Shown in pieces: positions 43,160-51,845 of a DNA stretch of 64,000 nucleotides; position 1 is the first letter of the stretch, and every line of letters begins with the position of its first letter. The translations under genes and the position numbers were made by a program. Source of the stretch: Actinomycetota bacterium (GTDB lineage Bacteria > Actinomycetota > Actinomycetes > S36-B12); assembly GCA_030681835.1 (NCBI GenBank), contig JAUXRN010000193.1, positions 17,851 through 81,850 of the forward strand, written 5' to 3'. Under the pieces are notes generated by a model. That model was not told the DNA's origin. It did no database searches and saw only the letters and a program-made list of their open reading frames with translations.

Positions 43160-44485
43160 TCAGTCGAACAGGTGGCGTGACTCGTCGGGGTAGGCGAGGG
43201 ACCATGCCGTCCATAGTGCGTCGATTCGTTCTGCCAGCGTGAGGTTGTGGTTCACACGCAGGGCTGCGCGAGCGGGATCCTGGCTCTTCTCTGACTGCGC
43301 CCTTGCGTAGTAGCGGTTGGTCGTTTGCACGTCGGCGTGGCGAAGGAGGGCGGCGGCTTCGTAGGGGGTGCCGCCGCTGTCGACGACGACGCTGGCGGCA
43401 TAGGCGCGCAGATCCTTGATCTTGATAGCCCGGCGGCGGGGGTCCAGGGTCGGGGCGTTCGGATCGCCGTCGAGCCCGGCGGCCTTCCGGGCGGGCTGCC
43501 AGACTCGTTGGGTCCAGTTCGTGTGGTCGATCGTCATCGTGGGCTTGCGGCCGTGCCCGAACCTTGTGGGCGTGAACAGCAGGTCGCCACCGATGCGATC
43601 CTCGATGATGCGGTCCTCGGCCAGGTCGAGCAGCGCCGACCACAGAGGAGTGGGGAGCGGGACGACATCCGCGTTGCCGCCCTTGACTTCCTCGACGACC
43701 CACGCGCCATCGCTCATGCTCCAGGTGAACACTCGGCGCACGCTCAGGCGCTGCCGGTTTGGCCACACGTCGCCGACGGCCAGGCTGATGGCCTCGCTCC
43801 AGCGCAGCCCGGCCCAGGCCATGAGCAGGATCAGGAGCCGGTCCTCGCGTCGCTCGGGGTGGGACGCGAGCAGGGCCAGCTCCTGCCAGGAGGGCAGCAG
43901 CACGGGGTCGACGGTTGCGCGCCGACCTCTGCCTGACTTGGTGGATACGCGGCGAACTTCGCGGGCGGGGTTGAAGGCCAGCCGGCCTTGCCGGACCTCC
44001 CAGGCGAGGGCGGCCCGGACGAGGGCGTAGGCCTTGGTGACACGGGGGTGGGAGTGCCCGAGGCGATGCAGGTCGCGGAGCCAGGCGTCGAGGAGTGGGC
44101 TGTCGATGTCCTTCACGGGGCGCAGGCCGAGGTTGTCCGGACCCTTGCCGATTACATTCTTGAGCAGTTCGGTGTAGTCGCGGATGGTGTTGACCGCGAT
44201 GGGGTCGAGCCCGTCGTTGGCGCGGTCGGTCGTGTACTCGGTGATGAGCTGGGCGAGGCGCCGCACGGGTCCCCTGTTGGCGGGAGCGGGCTTGGTTGAT
44301 CGTCCTCTGTCGAGGTCCGCGATGGTCTCGTTGAGAGCGCGGCGTGCTTCCGTGGCGGACGGGAAGCTGCCCTTGATGGCCCGTCGTGCGGGGTCGAGCC
44401 GTGCGGGAAGTCGGGCTCGCCACGACCCGGATCCCTTGGGATCCTCGCGGACCGAGCCCTCGGTGCCTCCCTGGCGTCGTCCCAT
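43160..44485 (-). CDS. int: Tyrosine recombinase/integrase
   Basis: The product has 441 residues. The N-terminal arm-binding region is 'GTEGSVREDPKGSGSWRARL', the SAM-like core-binding domain spans about 75-165 and the catalytic domain follows. Catalytic residues seen are Arg228 ('AWAGLRWSEA'), Lys268 in 'VKGGNADVVPLP', Arg360 ('KIKDLRAYAAS'), His383 ('LLRHADVQTT') and Tyr392 ('NRYYARA'). Box II reads K-D-L-R where most have H-x-L-R, a tolerated variant. ATG 44485 is chosen for the GGAAAG ribosome-binding site. It is oriented toward the tRNA, as expected for an integrase beside its attachment site. Confidence 0.95.
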   Translation of the reverse strand: MGRRQGGTEGSVREDPKGSGSWRARLPARLDPARRAIKGSFPSATEARRALNETIADLDRGRSTKPAPANRGPVRRLAQLITEYTTDRANDGLDPIAVNTIRDYTELLKNVIGKGPDNLGLRPVKDIDSPLLDAWLRDLHRLGHSHPRVTKAYALVRAALAWEVRQGRLAFNPAREVRRVSTKSGRGRRATVDPVLLPSWQELALLASHPERREDRLLILLMAWAGLRWSEAISLAVGDVWPNRQRLSVRRVFTWSMSDGAWVVEEVKGGNADVVPLPTPLWSALLDLAEDRIIEDRIGGDLLFTPTRFGHGRKPTMTIDHTNWTQRVWQPARKAAGLDGDPNAPTLDPRRRAIKIKDLRAYAASVVVDSGGTPYEAAALLRHADVQTTNRYYARAQSEKSQDPARAALRVNHNLTLAERIDALWTAWSLAYPDESRHLFD

Positions 44486-44593
44486 GGTGCTTTCCTTTCG
44501 GTTGCTTCGAGGTGTCAAGCACACGCCCACGAGAGCTCTCTGAGGCGTCTGGTGCGGGATCTGTGGACGGCCGGCCAGGTCGTGTGGATGGCG

Positions 44594-44821
44594 CTAGCCG
44601 GACTCACCGCGCTCGGATCCGGCGAAGGCAGTGATGTCGGCGTGCGTGTACCGGACGAGCCGGCCGATGCGCCGGCAACGCAGGTCTCCGGTCGAGGTCA
44701 ACTGGCGCACGAGGGTCGGCGAGATCGCCAGGCAGCGGGCCACTTCCTCCGCAGTGAACAGCACGCGTGGAAGCGTGACCGGGAGTGCATCGTGATCGGG
44801 TGACACTGCGGTGCCGGACAT
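44594..44821 (-). CDS. xis: Excisionase/MerR-like DNA-binding protein
   Basis: The 75-residue product carries an HTH_17-type domain, 'LFTAEEVARCLAISPTLVRQ' then 'GDLRCRRIGRLVRYTHADITAF', the standard recombination-directionality or helix-turn-helix protein next to actinobacterial integrases. It is upstream of int on the same strand, 108 bp apart, probably co-transcribed. The short distance (two bases) from the gene above suggests a longer leftward operon ending in int. Confidence 0.85.
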   Translation of the reverse strand: MSGTAVSPDHDALPVTLPRVLFTAEEVARCLAISPTLVRQLTSTGDLRCRRIGRLVRYTHADITAFAGSERGESG

Positions 44822-44823
44822 CG

Positions 44824-45630
44824 CTACACCGCGATCCGCTGGCCGGCGTCGATGCCGTCGATGCCCGGCGTCGGGTGGTGCCCGGCGTGGGGGGCGTGCT
44901 CGACGGCGCGGGTGCGGGCGTGGTCGAGGTGGGCGAGGGCGTGGGTGTGCTGGCGGGCGGCGTGGCCCATCGCGGCGACGGCGGCCTTCAGGTAGTCGAT
45001 GCGGGCGTCGAGCATGCCGGACTGGGGCGGGTCGGCGTCCATGCGGTCCAGCCAGCCGGCCACGTGCGCCATCGGGGAGTTGGACATCACCCGGGGCGGC
45101 AGGCCGGCGTCGTTGCCGATGACTGGCTGCCCGCCGGGGCTGGCTGCCGCGGCGATGTGGTGCGCGTGGGCGCGCACGGCGTGGCGGGTGGGGGTGATGC
45201 CGGCGGCGAGCAGGGCGTGGATGCAGGTGGTGACCTGGGCCTGCTCGAGGGTGAAGTCCACGCGCAGCCCGGACGCGGCGAGGCGGGTGGCGGCGATGGC
45301 CTCGGTCGCGGCGATGCGGCGCAGCAGCCGGGCGGCGTCGGGTTCGGGGATGCCGCGGGTGGCGGCGAGCTGCGCGGGGCTGGGGAACGGGTGGCCGGGG
45401 GGCACGGCGTCGGCGACGGGCCAGCGCAGCACCTCGTGCAGGAGGGCGTCGCCGTGGGCGATGACCTCGGGGTGGGGGTGGGCGGCGGTGCGGTCGGCGG
45501 CGCCGGCGAGGGTGCGGGCCAGGGCGTCGAGCAGGTGCGGGTCGTGGTCGGCGTAGATCGCGGCGGCGAGGAGGTCGGGGTCGGCGTGGCGCAGCGCGGT
45601 GAGGATGTCGGTGATGTCCAGGGGGTGCAT
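44824..45630 (-). CDS. Uncharacterised element protein
   Basis: The product has 268 residues, is Ala/His-rich and mostly helical, with no motif I can name. N-terminal 'MHPLDITDILTALRHADPDLLAAAIYADHD' and C-terminal 'HAARQHTHALAHLDHARTRAV' are helical. AGGAG precedes the ATG. A box found three times in this element lies 29 bp upstream. It ends two bases before xis, so replication, copy control or excision functions are possible but not shown. Confidence 0.65.
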   Translation of the reverse strand: MHPLDITDILTALRHADPDLLAAAIYADHDPHLLDALARTLAGAADRTAAHPHPEVIAHGDALLHEVLRWPVADAVPPGHPFPSPAQLAATRGIPEPDAARLLRRIAATEAIAATRLAASGLRVDFTLEQAQVTTCIHALLAAGITPTRHAVRAHAHHIAAAASPGGQPVIGNDAGLPPRVMSNSPMAHVAGWLDRMDADPPQSGMLDARIDYLKAAVAAMGHAARQHTHALAHLDHARTRAVEHAPHAGHHPTPGIDGIDAGQRIAV

Positions 45631-45658
45631 GGCGGCTCCTGACGAAAGTGCTCCTGTC

Positions 45659-45695
45659 AGGTCAACGCGATTGCCCGCTCACTGTGACGCATTCA
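45659..45695 (-). promoter_or_regulatory. Element box, copy 1 (CGCGTTGACCT type)
   Basis: The minus strand reads GAATGCGT, 17 bp, CGCGTTGACCT. It stands upstream of the 44824-45630 gene. Copies 2 and 3 lie upstream of two other leftward genes in the element. TTGACC resembles a -35 hexamer but no consistent -10 box follows, so it may bind an activator or repressor. Confidence 0.5.
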
Positions 45696-45731
45696 CCGCC
45701 CCCGCCTCACGCAGAAGCCATCCCGGCAGGG

Positions 45732-46607
45732 TCAGGAGCCGACCGGGCTGAGCCCGGCCGCCGCGGCCCTCGCCGCGGCGACGACCGGCTGCTGGACCGG
45801 CTGCGGGGTGGGCTGGGGGGTGGGGTGGTCGGGGCGGCGGGGCTGCGCGGCGGCGCGGATGGTGTCGGCGTCGGTGAGCTGGTCGGGGTCCCAGCGCATG
45901 CGACGGGCGATGTCGATCATGCGGCGTTCCTGCCGCGGTGGTGGGGGGACGGGGATCTTGGGCTTGGGCGCGATGTGGGAGGCCGTGGTGGTGATGAACA
46001 CGATGGCCTCGTCCGACCAGCCCCACTCGACCAGCACGGGCACCAGGACGGGCCAGGCGGCCGGGCCGGTCAGGTCCAGGCGCTGCAGCTCGCTGGGGGT
46101 GGGGCAGCCGGGGCAGCGCACGGTGATGCCGTAGCAGCGGGCGAGCTTGTCCAGTGCGGCCTCGATGCCGGGATGGATCGAGCGGCCGGGCTGGCGGCGG
46201 GGGATGACCAGGGCCTCGAAGTGACGGGTCCGCCAGCCCAGGTCGTGCAGCAGGTCCAGCAGCCCGATGGTCGGGGAGAACGGGGAGGGGTGCGGCTCGA
46301 CGGTCAGCAGGTCCCCGTCCACGGTCAGGGGGATGGCGCGCTTGTGGGTGCCCGCGGCCCGGCGGGCCTGGTGGGCGGCGTTGCGGGCGGCGATCTGCAG
46401 CATCGCCCCGGGGTTGGCGTGGCTGGCCAGCCGGGCGGCGATCATCCCGCCGGGCGCGAGGCGCTCGGTGAGCAGCAGGACGACGTCGCCGGCGATGTCA
46501 GGGTCGTGCGGGGAGACCCTGCGGGACAGCTCGATCAGCGCCCGGGCGGCGGCCGGGCTCGCGAGGGACGGGTCGGCGATGATCGCGTCCAGGTAGGTGT
46601 CGTGCAT
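45732..46607 (-). CDS. Uncharacterised element protein
   Basis: The 291-residue product is not recognised. Features: helical N-terminus 'MHDTYLDAIIADPSLASPAAARALIELSRR', a middle 'LLDLLHDLGWRTRHFEALVIPRRQPG', a CPGC motif ('VRCPGCPTPSE') that could bind zinc, 'VLVEWGWSDEAIVFITTTASH' and a Pro/Gln-rich C-terminal tail. ATG 46607 is preferred to an upstream ATG because it begins the conserved-looking region. Some resemblance to replication-associated proteins of actinobacterial elements is possible but unproven. Confidence 0.6.
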   Translation of the reverse strand: MHDTYLDAIIADPSLASPAAARALIELSRRVSPHDPDIAGDVVLLLTERLAPGGMIAARLASHANPGAMLQIAARNAAHQARRAAGTHKRAIPLTVDGDLLTVEPHPSPFSPTIGLLDLLHDLGWRTRHFEALVIPRRQPGRSIHPGIEAALDKLARCYGITVRCPGCPTPSELQRLDLTGPAAWPVLVPVLVEWGWSDEAIVFITTTASHIAPKPKIPVPPPPRQERRMIDIARRMRWDPDQLTDADTIRAAAQPRRPDHPTPQPTPQPVQQPVVAAARAAAAGLSPVGS

Positions 46608-46850
46608 CGTGGGCCTCGTCGCTTCTCTCGGGGCACCCCAGCGGGCTGCCAAGTGTCAGGATCGGTTTTCCTCCGGGGGCGCGCAAGCCCCAAACTTCGA
46701 TCTGTGGACGGGCGGGTCAGCGTCCGCCGGGGGTAATCTGTAGGCATCCGGGGCCGGCATGCCCGGGATGGATGCGGGCGACGGGGATGCCGGGGTCGGG
46801 GATGCCGACGTCCTGGGCGCAGGTGTCGTGGCTGGGGGGATGGGGGCGCG

Positions 46851-47339
46851 GTGGCGGCGGTGCGGGACCCGGAATGGTTCGGCCAGGTCGTGCGCCATGC
46901 CGGTTCCCTGGCGGGCCACTCGACGCAGGCCGGGCTTGCCGAGGCCGCCGGGCTGAGCCTGAACACCGTGGTGAACGTGGTGACCGGGGCGCGGGGCTCC
47001 TACCGGCCCGCGACCCTGGCCAGCCTCGCGAACGGGCTCGGCATCGATCCGGGGCGGCTGCTGGCATGCGCGACCACCGGCACCGGCAACCGCCCACGCG
47101 GCATGGGGGCGGCTGCCCCGGGAGGGGCAGGGTCGTGGGTGGGGGTGGCGGCGGTGGATGCGGCGGCGCGCCTGGCCACGCCCGCCGGCCTCGAGGACGT
47201 GCCGGGGTCGGGGGCGGTGTTCGTGGTGAGCGTGCAGGGGGTCGACGCATCGGTGGTGGAGCAGGCCCTCGCGGCGACCCTGGCCCGCCTGGGCACCCGG
47301 CACCCGCACGCCCGGTCCACGGTGCGGCCGCTGGCCTGA
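46851..47339 (+). CDS. XRE-type helix-turn-helix regulator
   Basis: The product has 162 residues. The N-terminal XRE domain reads 'STQAGLAEAAGLSLNTVVNVVTG' and 'LASLANGLGIDPGRLLA'; the C-terminal half is unknown ('SGAVFVVSVQGVDASVVEQALAATLARLG'). It is the only rightward gene in this half of the element and is divergent from the gene ending at 45732. The 243-bp gap between them holds short direct repeats (GGGGATGCC) and is the natural place for its operator. It is a candidate master regulator of the element. The start is GTG. Confidence 0.75.
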   Translation: MAAVRDPEWFGQVVRHAGSLAGHSTQAGLAEAAGLSLNTVVNVVTGARGSYRPATLASLANGLGIDPGRLLACATTGTGNRPRGMGAAAPGGAGSWVGVAAVDAAARLATPAGLEDVPGSGAVFVVSVQGVDASVVEQALAATLARLGTRHPHARSTVRPLA

Positions 47340-47379
47340 CCGCCGGAATGGGCGGCGGTGCGGGGCGGGGGGTCATGGC

Positions 47380-48192
47380 TCAGGCCCAGGAGATCGACGG
47401 CGGGGACACCGAGCTGAACGGGGCGCTGGGGTCCAGGCCGGCGGTGCGGGCGTGCTCGAGGGCGGGCTCGATCTGCTGGCTGTAGGCATCCAGGCCCATG
47501 CCGTCGGCGACGTGGGCCAGGGCCTGGCCGGTGGACCAGTGGACCGCGTTGCGGCCGTGGAACACCGCGACCGCGGCCCCCGCCGCACCGGACAGCCTCG
47601 TACCGGTCAGGTCGGCACCCGCGAGGACCGCGTCGTGCAGGTCGGCGTCCGCGGCATTCGCACCGGCCAGGCCGGCCCGCGCCAGGTCCGCGCCGCGCAG
47701 GTCCGCGCCGGTCAGGTCGGCGCGCGCGAGCTCGGCCCCGGCCAGGCTCGCCCCCTGCAGCCGCGCCCCGGTCAGGTCCGCGTCGGCCAGGTCCGACCCG
47801 TCCAGTCGCGCGGCGGTCAGGTCCGCGCCCGCGAAGCTCGCCCCGGCCGCGGTCGCGTGCCGGGCGTCGGTGAACAGCATCGACGCAGCGTCGAACCGCG
47901 CGCCGGTCAGGTCGGCGCGGTCCAGCACGGCGCCGTCCAGGACCGCGCGGGTGAAGTCCGCCCCGCGCAGGTCGGCGCCGGTGAAGTCGGCGCCGTCGAG
48001 CCGGGACCCGGCGAACGACGCCCCGGCCAGGTCCGCTCGCACGAACACCGCGTCCGGCAGGTCCCGGCCCGAGTGATCCACCCGGGGCGCCGCGGGCGCC
48101 GTCATGCCGGCCGCGGGGGCAGGGTCGACATGGGGGCCGTCGTGGTCCGGGCGGTGGTAGTCCGGGCGGTCGTGGTCCGTGCGGTCGGGCAT
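47380..48192 (-). CDS. Pentapeptide-repeat protein
   Basis: The product has 270 residues. From about residue 45 to 205 there are continuous A(D/N)LxG-type five-residue repeats ('GADFTGADLRGADF', 'DGAVLDRADLTGARF', 'RADLTGADLRGADLARAGL'), giving a right-handed quadrilateral beta helix. The N-terminus is His/Asp-rich and the C-terminal 60 residues are not repetitive ('VFHGRNAVHWSTGQALAHVADGMGLD'). Some pentapeptide proteins mimic DNA and protect gyrase, but most have no known role. Element box copy 2 lies 75 bp upstream. Confidence 0.85.
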   Translation of the reverse strand: MPDRTDHDRPDYHRPDHDGPHVDPAPAAGMTAPAAPRVDHSGRDLPDAVFVRADLAGASFAGSRLDGADFTGADLRGADFTRAVLDGAVLDRADLTGARFDAASMLFTDARHATAAGASFAGADLTAARLDGSDLADADLTGARLQGASLAGAELARADLTGADLRGADLARAGLAGANAADADLHDAVLAGADLTGTRLSGAAGAAVAVFHGRNAVHWSTGQALAHVADGMGLDAYSQQIEPALEHARTAGLDPSAPFSSVSPPSISWA

Positions 48193-48266
48193 CAGGTGTC
48201 CTCCAGGCAGGTCGACGCCGGCCGGCCACGCTGGAGGCGCGACCGGAGGCGAATGGGCGTCCTACT

Positions 48267-48304
48267 AGGTCAACGCGATCGGCGGGGGGCCTGGCACGCA
48301 TTCG
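48267..48304 (-). promoter_or_regulatory. Element box, copy 2
   Basis: The minus strand reads GAATGCGT, 18 bp, CGCGTTGACCTAGT. It is nearly identical to copy 1 at both ends and to copy 3 in the CGCGTTGACCTAGT part. It sits 75 bp upstream of the pentapeptide-repeat gene. Confidence 0.5.
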
Positions 48305-48403
48305 ACCGGTCGCAGCCCAGCGGCCCCGCCCGGAACCCGGGCGAGCCGGCTGACGATCGGGCCACTGGATGGGCTAGATCCGGCCGGGGGAGGTTCCCGC
48401 GGG

Positions 48404-49729
48404 TCAGGTGAGGGTGGGTCCGATGCGGGGGAAGCCGGTGGGCGCGGGTGGCGCGGGCCGGGCGGCGTGCCCGGGCCGGTGCAGGTCGGGCAGGTAGGGA
48501 CGGCGGGGCTTGGCAGGGACCCACGCATCCGTGCTGGCGGTCATGAGTCGGTCGGCTACCGCGGAGCAGGCGTCCAGGGTGGGCAGTCCCGCGTGGATGG
48601 CGGCGAGCAGGCAGCGCCGGTCGACCTGGTTCGTGGTGGCCGCGGGGTGGGCGATCGCCAGGAGCCGTTCGACGTCGCCGCGGATGACCCGGTCGGCGGG
48701 CTGGGCGCTGCGCAGGGGCTCCAGGTGCGCGGCCAGCACCTGCCACCGATGCGTCACCTCGCTCACCCTTGTCTCCGTGGGCGCACGCAGGGTAGGCGGG
48801 TCGGGGTCGTGCCGGGTGCTGGTGGCCAGGACGTGGCTGGTGACCAGGCCCAGGGTGGCGAGGTCGTGCAGGGTGCGGGCACTGATCCGCCCGCGGGACC
48901 CGTGCGCGCGCAGCCGGGTCGCGATGCGGTCCAGCCGGGTCGCCCATTCGGCCGCCGGGCTGCTCGTATCCGGCCGGGCGTTGTGCGAGGCGAGGGGTGC
49001 GACGGCGCTGGAGGGGAACCCGATCGCGGCGGCCAGGTCCCAGCAGGCCGCGGTGACCGGGTCGCCCAGCGGCAGGGCGTCGTCGATGGTCGTGCGGGGC
49101 AGTCCGGCCTGCCGGCAGCGCAGGGCCAGCGGCTCGACCGGGCCGACCATCGCGGCCAGGCGTGCCGGCGCCGCCAGCACGCCCAAGATATCCGCGCTGC
49201 CCAGGGCCGGTGACCCGGTGGGGCGCAGGGTCCCGTCGGGGTCGCGGTGGGTGGCGACCAGGTCGCTCGCCGCCGCCACCAGCACACAGGCCCGTTGCAG
49301 ATCGACCGCAGCGAGCGCGCGCCCGGACTCCGCCGTGGCCGGCGAGGTGGAAGCCGGGGTGGACGCCGGTGGTTGGCCGGCAGCGGCGGTGAGGGTGTCG
49401 AGCCAGGCCAACGCACTGCGCATGCGCGGGTCGCGGTCGTCGGTCCCGCGCCGCGGCGGGGCGCCATCCCGCCAGGCACGCACGAGCGAGTCCCCGAGGA
49501 TGGCCTGGGCGTGGTGGGCGATCTGGCCCAGCAGCCGGGCCCGGGCCGCCAGCACGTCGCCCGCCGCGTCCGGGCCGCCGAGTGCGGTGCCGGCGATCGC
49601 GTGCTGGGCGTGCGCGCCGTGCCGGCGGGCGGCATCCATCAGCTCCCCGTACGTCACCGGCCACGGCGACCCGAGCCCCGGTTCGTCATCCGGCTCGACG
49701 TCGGCGATCGCGTCGGGTGGCGTGGTCAT
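48404..49729 (-). CDS. Uncharacterised helical element protein
   Basis: I do not recognise this 441-residue Ala-rich, largely helical protein. Segments: 'WPVTYGELMDAARRHGAHAQHAI', 'RLLGQIAHHAQAILGDSLVRAW', 'RISARTLHDLATLGLVTSHVLATST', 'EVTHRWQVLAAHLEPLRSAQPADR' and a Pro-rich C-terminus. Repeated helical hairpins suggest a structural or nucleic-acid-binding protein. Its start overlaps the stop of the next gene upstream by four bases (ATGA), so the two are translated together. Confidence 0.65.
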   Translation of the reverse strand: MTTPPDAIADVEPDDEPGLGSPWPVTYGELMDAARRHGAHAQHAIAGTALGGPDAAGDVLAARARLLGQIAHHAQAILGDSLVRAWRDGAPPRRGTDDRDPRMRSALAWLDTLTAAAGQPPASTPASTSPATAESGRALAAVDLQRACVLVAAASDLVATHRDPDGTLRPTGSPALGSADILGVLAAPARLAAMVGPVEPLALRCRQAGLPRTTIDDALPLGDPVTAACWDLAAAIGFPSSAVAPLASHNARPDTSSPAAEWATRLDRIATRLRAHGSRGRISARTLHDLATLGLVTSHVLATSTRHDPDPPTLRAPTETRVSEVTHRWQVLAAHLEPLRSAQPADRVIRGDVERLLAIAHPAATTNQVDRRCLLAAIHAGLPTLDACSAVADRLMTASTDAWVPAKPRRPYLPDLHRPGHAARPAPPAPTGFPRIGPTLT

Positions 49730-50136
49730 GGCAAGGTGCCGGCGTAGGCGTGGTGGGCGATCGCGGCGCGGCGGGCGGCGTACCCGCAGGCCTCGACCAG
49801 GCCGGCCGGCATCCGCGGGTCATCGACCGCGGTCGCGTCGAGCAGGCGGCGCAGCGCGGGCGCGATGAGCGACCGGATGCCGGCGTCCGGGACGTCCGGC
49901 AGGTCCGGAGGGTGGGTGTGGGCGCCGGCGTCGGCGAGGTCGTCCATCGCCCACGCCATCTGCGGGGCGACCCACACCGCGTCGGTCGTCGTCCCCGGCG
50001 GGGCGGCCTGCAGGTCGCGCTGCGCCAGGGTGCGGATTGCCCAGCACCACGCCCACGCCCGATCGGCCGACGACGCGCGGGCCGCGACCTGCGCGTCGAC
50101 CACAGCGAGCCATGCGGCAACATCCATCAGGCTCAT
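49726..50136 (-). CDS. Uncharacterised element protein
   Basis: This 136-residue helical protein reads 'MDVAAWLAVVDAQVAARASSADRAWAWCWAIRTLAQRDLQ', then 'PQMAWAMDDLADAGAHTHPPDLPDV' and 'GLVEACGYAARRAAIAHHAYAG'. No family recognised. It is coupled by a four-base overlap to the 441-residue gene downstream. An in-frame ATG at 50127 is an alternative start. The 172-bp gap upstream shows nothing I can name. Confidence 0.6.
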   Translation of the reverse strand: MSLMDVAAWLAVVDAQVAARASSADRAWAWCWAIRTLAQRDLQAAPPGTTTDAVWVAPQMAWAMDDLADAGAHTHPPDLPDVPDAGIRSLIAPALRRLLDATAVDDPRMPAGLVEACGYAARRAAIAHHAYAGTLP

Positions 50137-50308
50137 CCCTTCATCGGTGGCGGCAGCAGGCTCGTCGAGCTCGCCCGGCCTGTTCGGGTTCTCCCCGGCG
50201 CGGGGCGGGGGTGTTCACCATCCGCGGCCGGGCGTGCGTCGCGCGAGGCGAGCCGGGCTTGGTGTGGACGGGCAGGAGAGGGCTGTGGACGGAAGCCGCT
50301 CGACGCGG

Positions 50309-51499
50309 CTAGCTGGCCAGCCCGGGCGACGGACCGAGCACCGCGGAGGCGACCGGAGGATGCGCAACTGCGGGTGCTTGCCGCGCCGGTGCGGGCGATG
50401 GTGCGGTCGGCTGGTGGGTGCCGTGCCGGCAGGTGTCCCGGTCCAGGCCACCCAGGGACGCGGCCCATGTGCTCGGCGGCAGGCCGGAGCGCAGGGCGGC
50501 GCCGACCAGGTGGGCCAGGGAGTAGTCGGGGTCGTCGGCGGCGGCGCGGTCCAGGGCGACGTTGGCGCGGGCGCCGTCGCCGGAGGTCCACTGCGTGATC
50601 GCCAGCACGGTGGCTGCGGGGGCGACCAGGCCGGGCGGGGCGCAGCGGACCAGGTCCGCCAGCCGCGACGCGAATGCCCGGGTGTCGGTGCCCGGCTGGG
50701 CCGCATCCCACAGGAACGTATCCCGCACCCGCACGTCCGCCAGGCCCTGCAGCGCCAACGCCGCATCCTCCGGGCCGATAGGGGCACCGCTGGTGCGGGT
50801 CAGTGCGGCGAGATGCTCAACAGCGCGGTCCCGCCACCCCTCCAGGCCGCGCGTGCCGCGGCGGGGCGCTGCCGCGTCGGCGACCAGTGTCGCGATCGAG
50901 TTGACCCGGGCGGGGTCGGGGGCGATCTCCTCGGTGAGGGCGGCGCGGGACGGGGCCATCGCCGCGCCGACGCCGGCGAACTCCGCCGCCACCAGGGTCC
51001 GCGTTGCCTCCGGGATGAGCCGTCCCTGGGGCGGGCAGCAGCCCGGGTCGTCGCAGCCATAGGACCACCGCGACGTCCCGTCGGTGAACAACGCGTCACG
51101 CACCCCCAGCCCGGCGTCGTCGACGGCGGCCAGCAAGTCGTCCACCAGCGCGGCGGACGGCAGGCCGGCGCCGGGGGACGGGGCCGCGCCGAACACGGCG
51201 ACGATCACCTCCGTCGACCCCGAGCGGGCCATCGGGACGACCGCGGACCGCGCGATCGACACCACCTCTCGCGCGGGGGCATCCGGCCGGGGCGTGTCGA
51301 ACCGCTGGACCAGGCGCACCATGGCACCCACGTCTCGCCGGTCGTCCGGGTTGGGGCCGAGGCCCACCAGCACCACCGAGTCCTGGCAGTCGAACCCCAG
51401 CAGGTGAGGCACCGAAGCCAAGAGCGCATCCGGGCCTGACAGCACCAGCCTGTCCACCGTCCGGCCCACCGCGCCCGCCTGAGGAATCACCGTCATCAC
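50309..51499 (-). CDS. DUF4192 protein
   Basis: This 396-residue actinobacterial DUF4192 protein opens with 'GPDALLASVPHLLGFDCQDSVVLVGL', has the metal-like cysteine motif 'WSYGCDDPGCCPPQGRLI' and the C-terminal helical repeat region 'PDYSLAHLVGAALRSGLPPSTWAASL'. Members are common on actinobacterial chromosomes and integrative elements; no activity is known. It is the first leftward gene after the AT-richer cargo region. The start is ATG 51499 or 51496. Confidence 0.8.
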   Translation of the reverse strand: MMTVIPQAGAVGRTVDRLVLSGPDALLASVPHLLGFDCQDSVVLVGLGPNPDDRRDVGAMVRLVQRFDTPRPDAPAREVVSIARSAVVPMARSGSTEVIVAVFGAAPSPGAGLPSAALVDDLLAAVDDAGLGVRDALFTDGTSRWSYGCDDPGCCPPQGRLIPEATRTLVAAEFAGVGAAMAPSRAALTEEIAPDPARVNSIATLVADAAAPRRGTRGLEGWRDRAVEHLAALTRTSGAPIGPEDAALALQGLADVRVRDTFLWDAAQPGTDTRAFASRLADLVRCAPPGLVAPAATVLAITQWTSGDGARANVALDRAAADDPDYSLAHLVGAALRSGLPPSTWAASLGGLDRDTCRHGTHQPTAPSPAPARQAPAVAHPPVASAVLGPSPGLAS

Positions 51500-51845
51500 G
51501 CACCGCCCTCGCCATGGGCCACGCCGATCGCGGCCCCTACTTACCTGACGCGATACGACCCGACGTATGACACAAGCAGGCGCGCGTCATCTGGCAGGAG
51601 GGAGGAAGAAGAACGGCCCGCAGTTCGTGTCCGGATTGTCGGCCACGCGGGATTTTGGGCGAGTGTCGACGTAACTGTTCAGTTTGTATGCGCCGTCGAC
51701 ACATTCGGCAGTAGCGGCTGGATCCGCTAGTTGATTCACTCGTAAGGAGTGTCGTGACTGCGCGTAGCGCCCCGATTCCGCAGGGCATGACTCGCTACGT
51801 AAGCAGCTCAGGTTGGTTGTCGGAGATGTTCCCTACGCTTGCTGG
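51500..51845. other. Intergenic boundary region with inverted repeats, no gene seen
   Basis: This 346-bp gap marks the change to lower G+C. It contains an inverted repeat GTGTCGACG/CGTCGACAC (51663-51671 and 51694-51702, 22-bp loop) and a short CACTC-GTAAG-GAGTG hairpin near 51738-51752. TACGCT (51834-51839), six bases before the next ATG, is a leaderless -10 candidate. No convincing reading frame is present on either strand. Confidence 0.55.

Noticed and set aside
42663..44522. A 619-codon minus-strand frame through the tRNA and integrase region
   Set aside because: It is Arg/Pro/Gly-rich, runs across the tRNA gene and is an alternate frame of the integrase.
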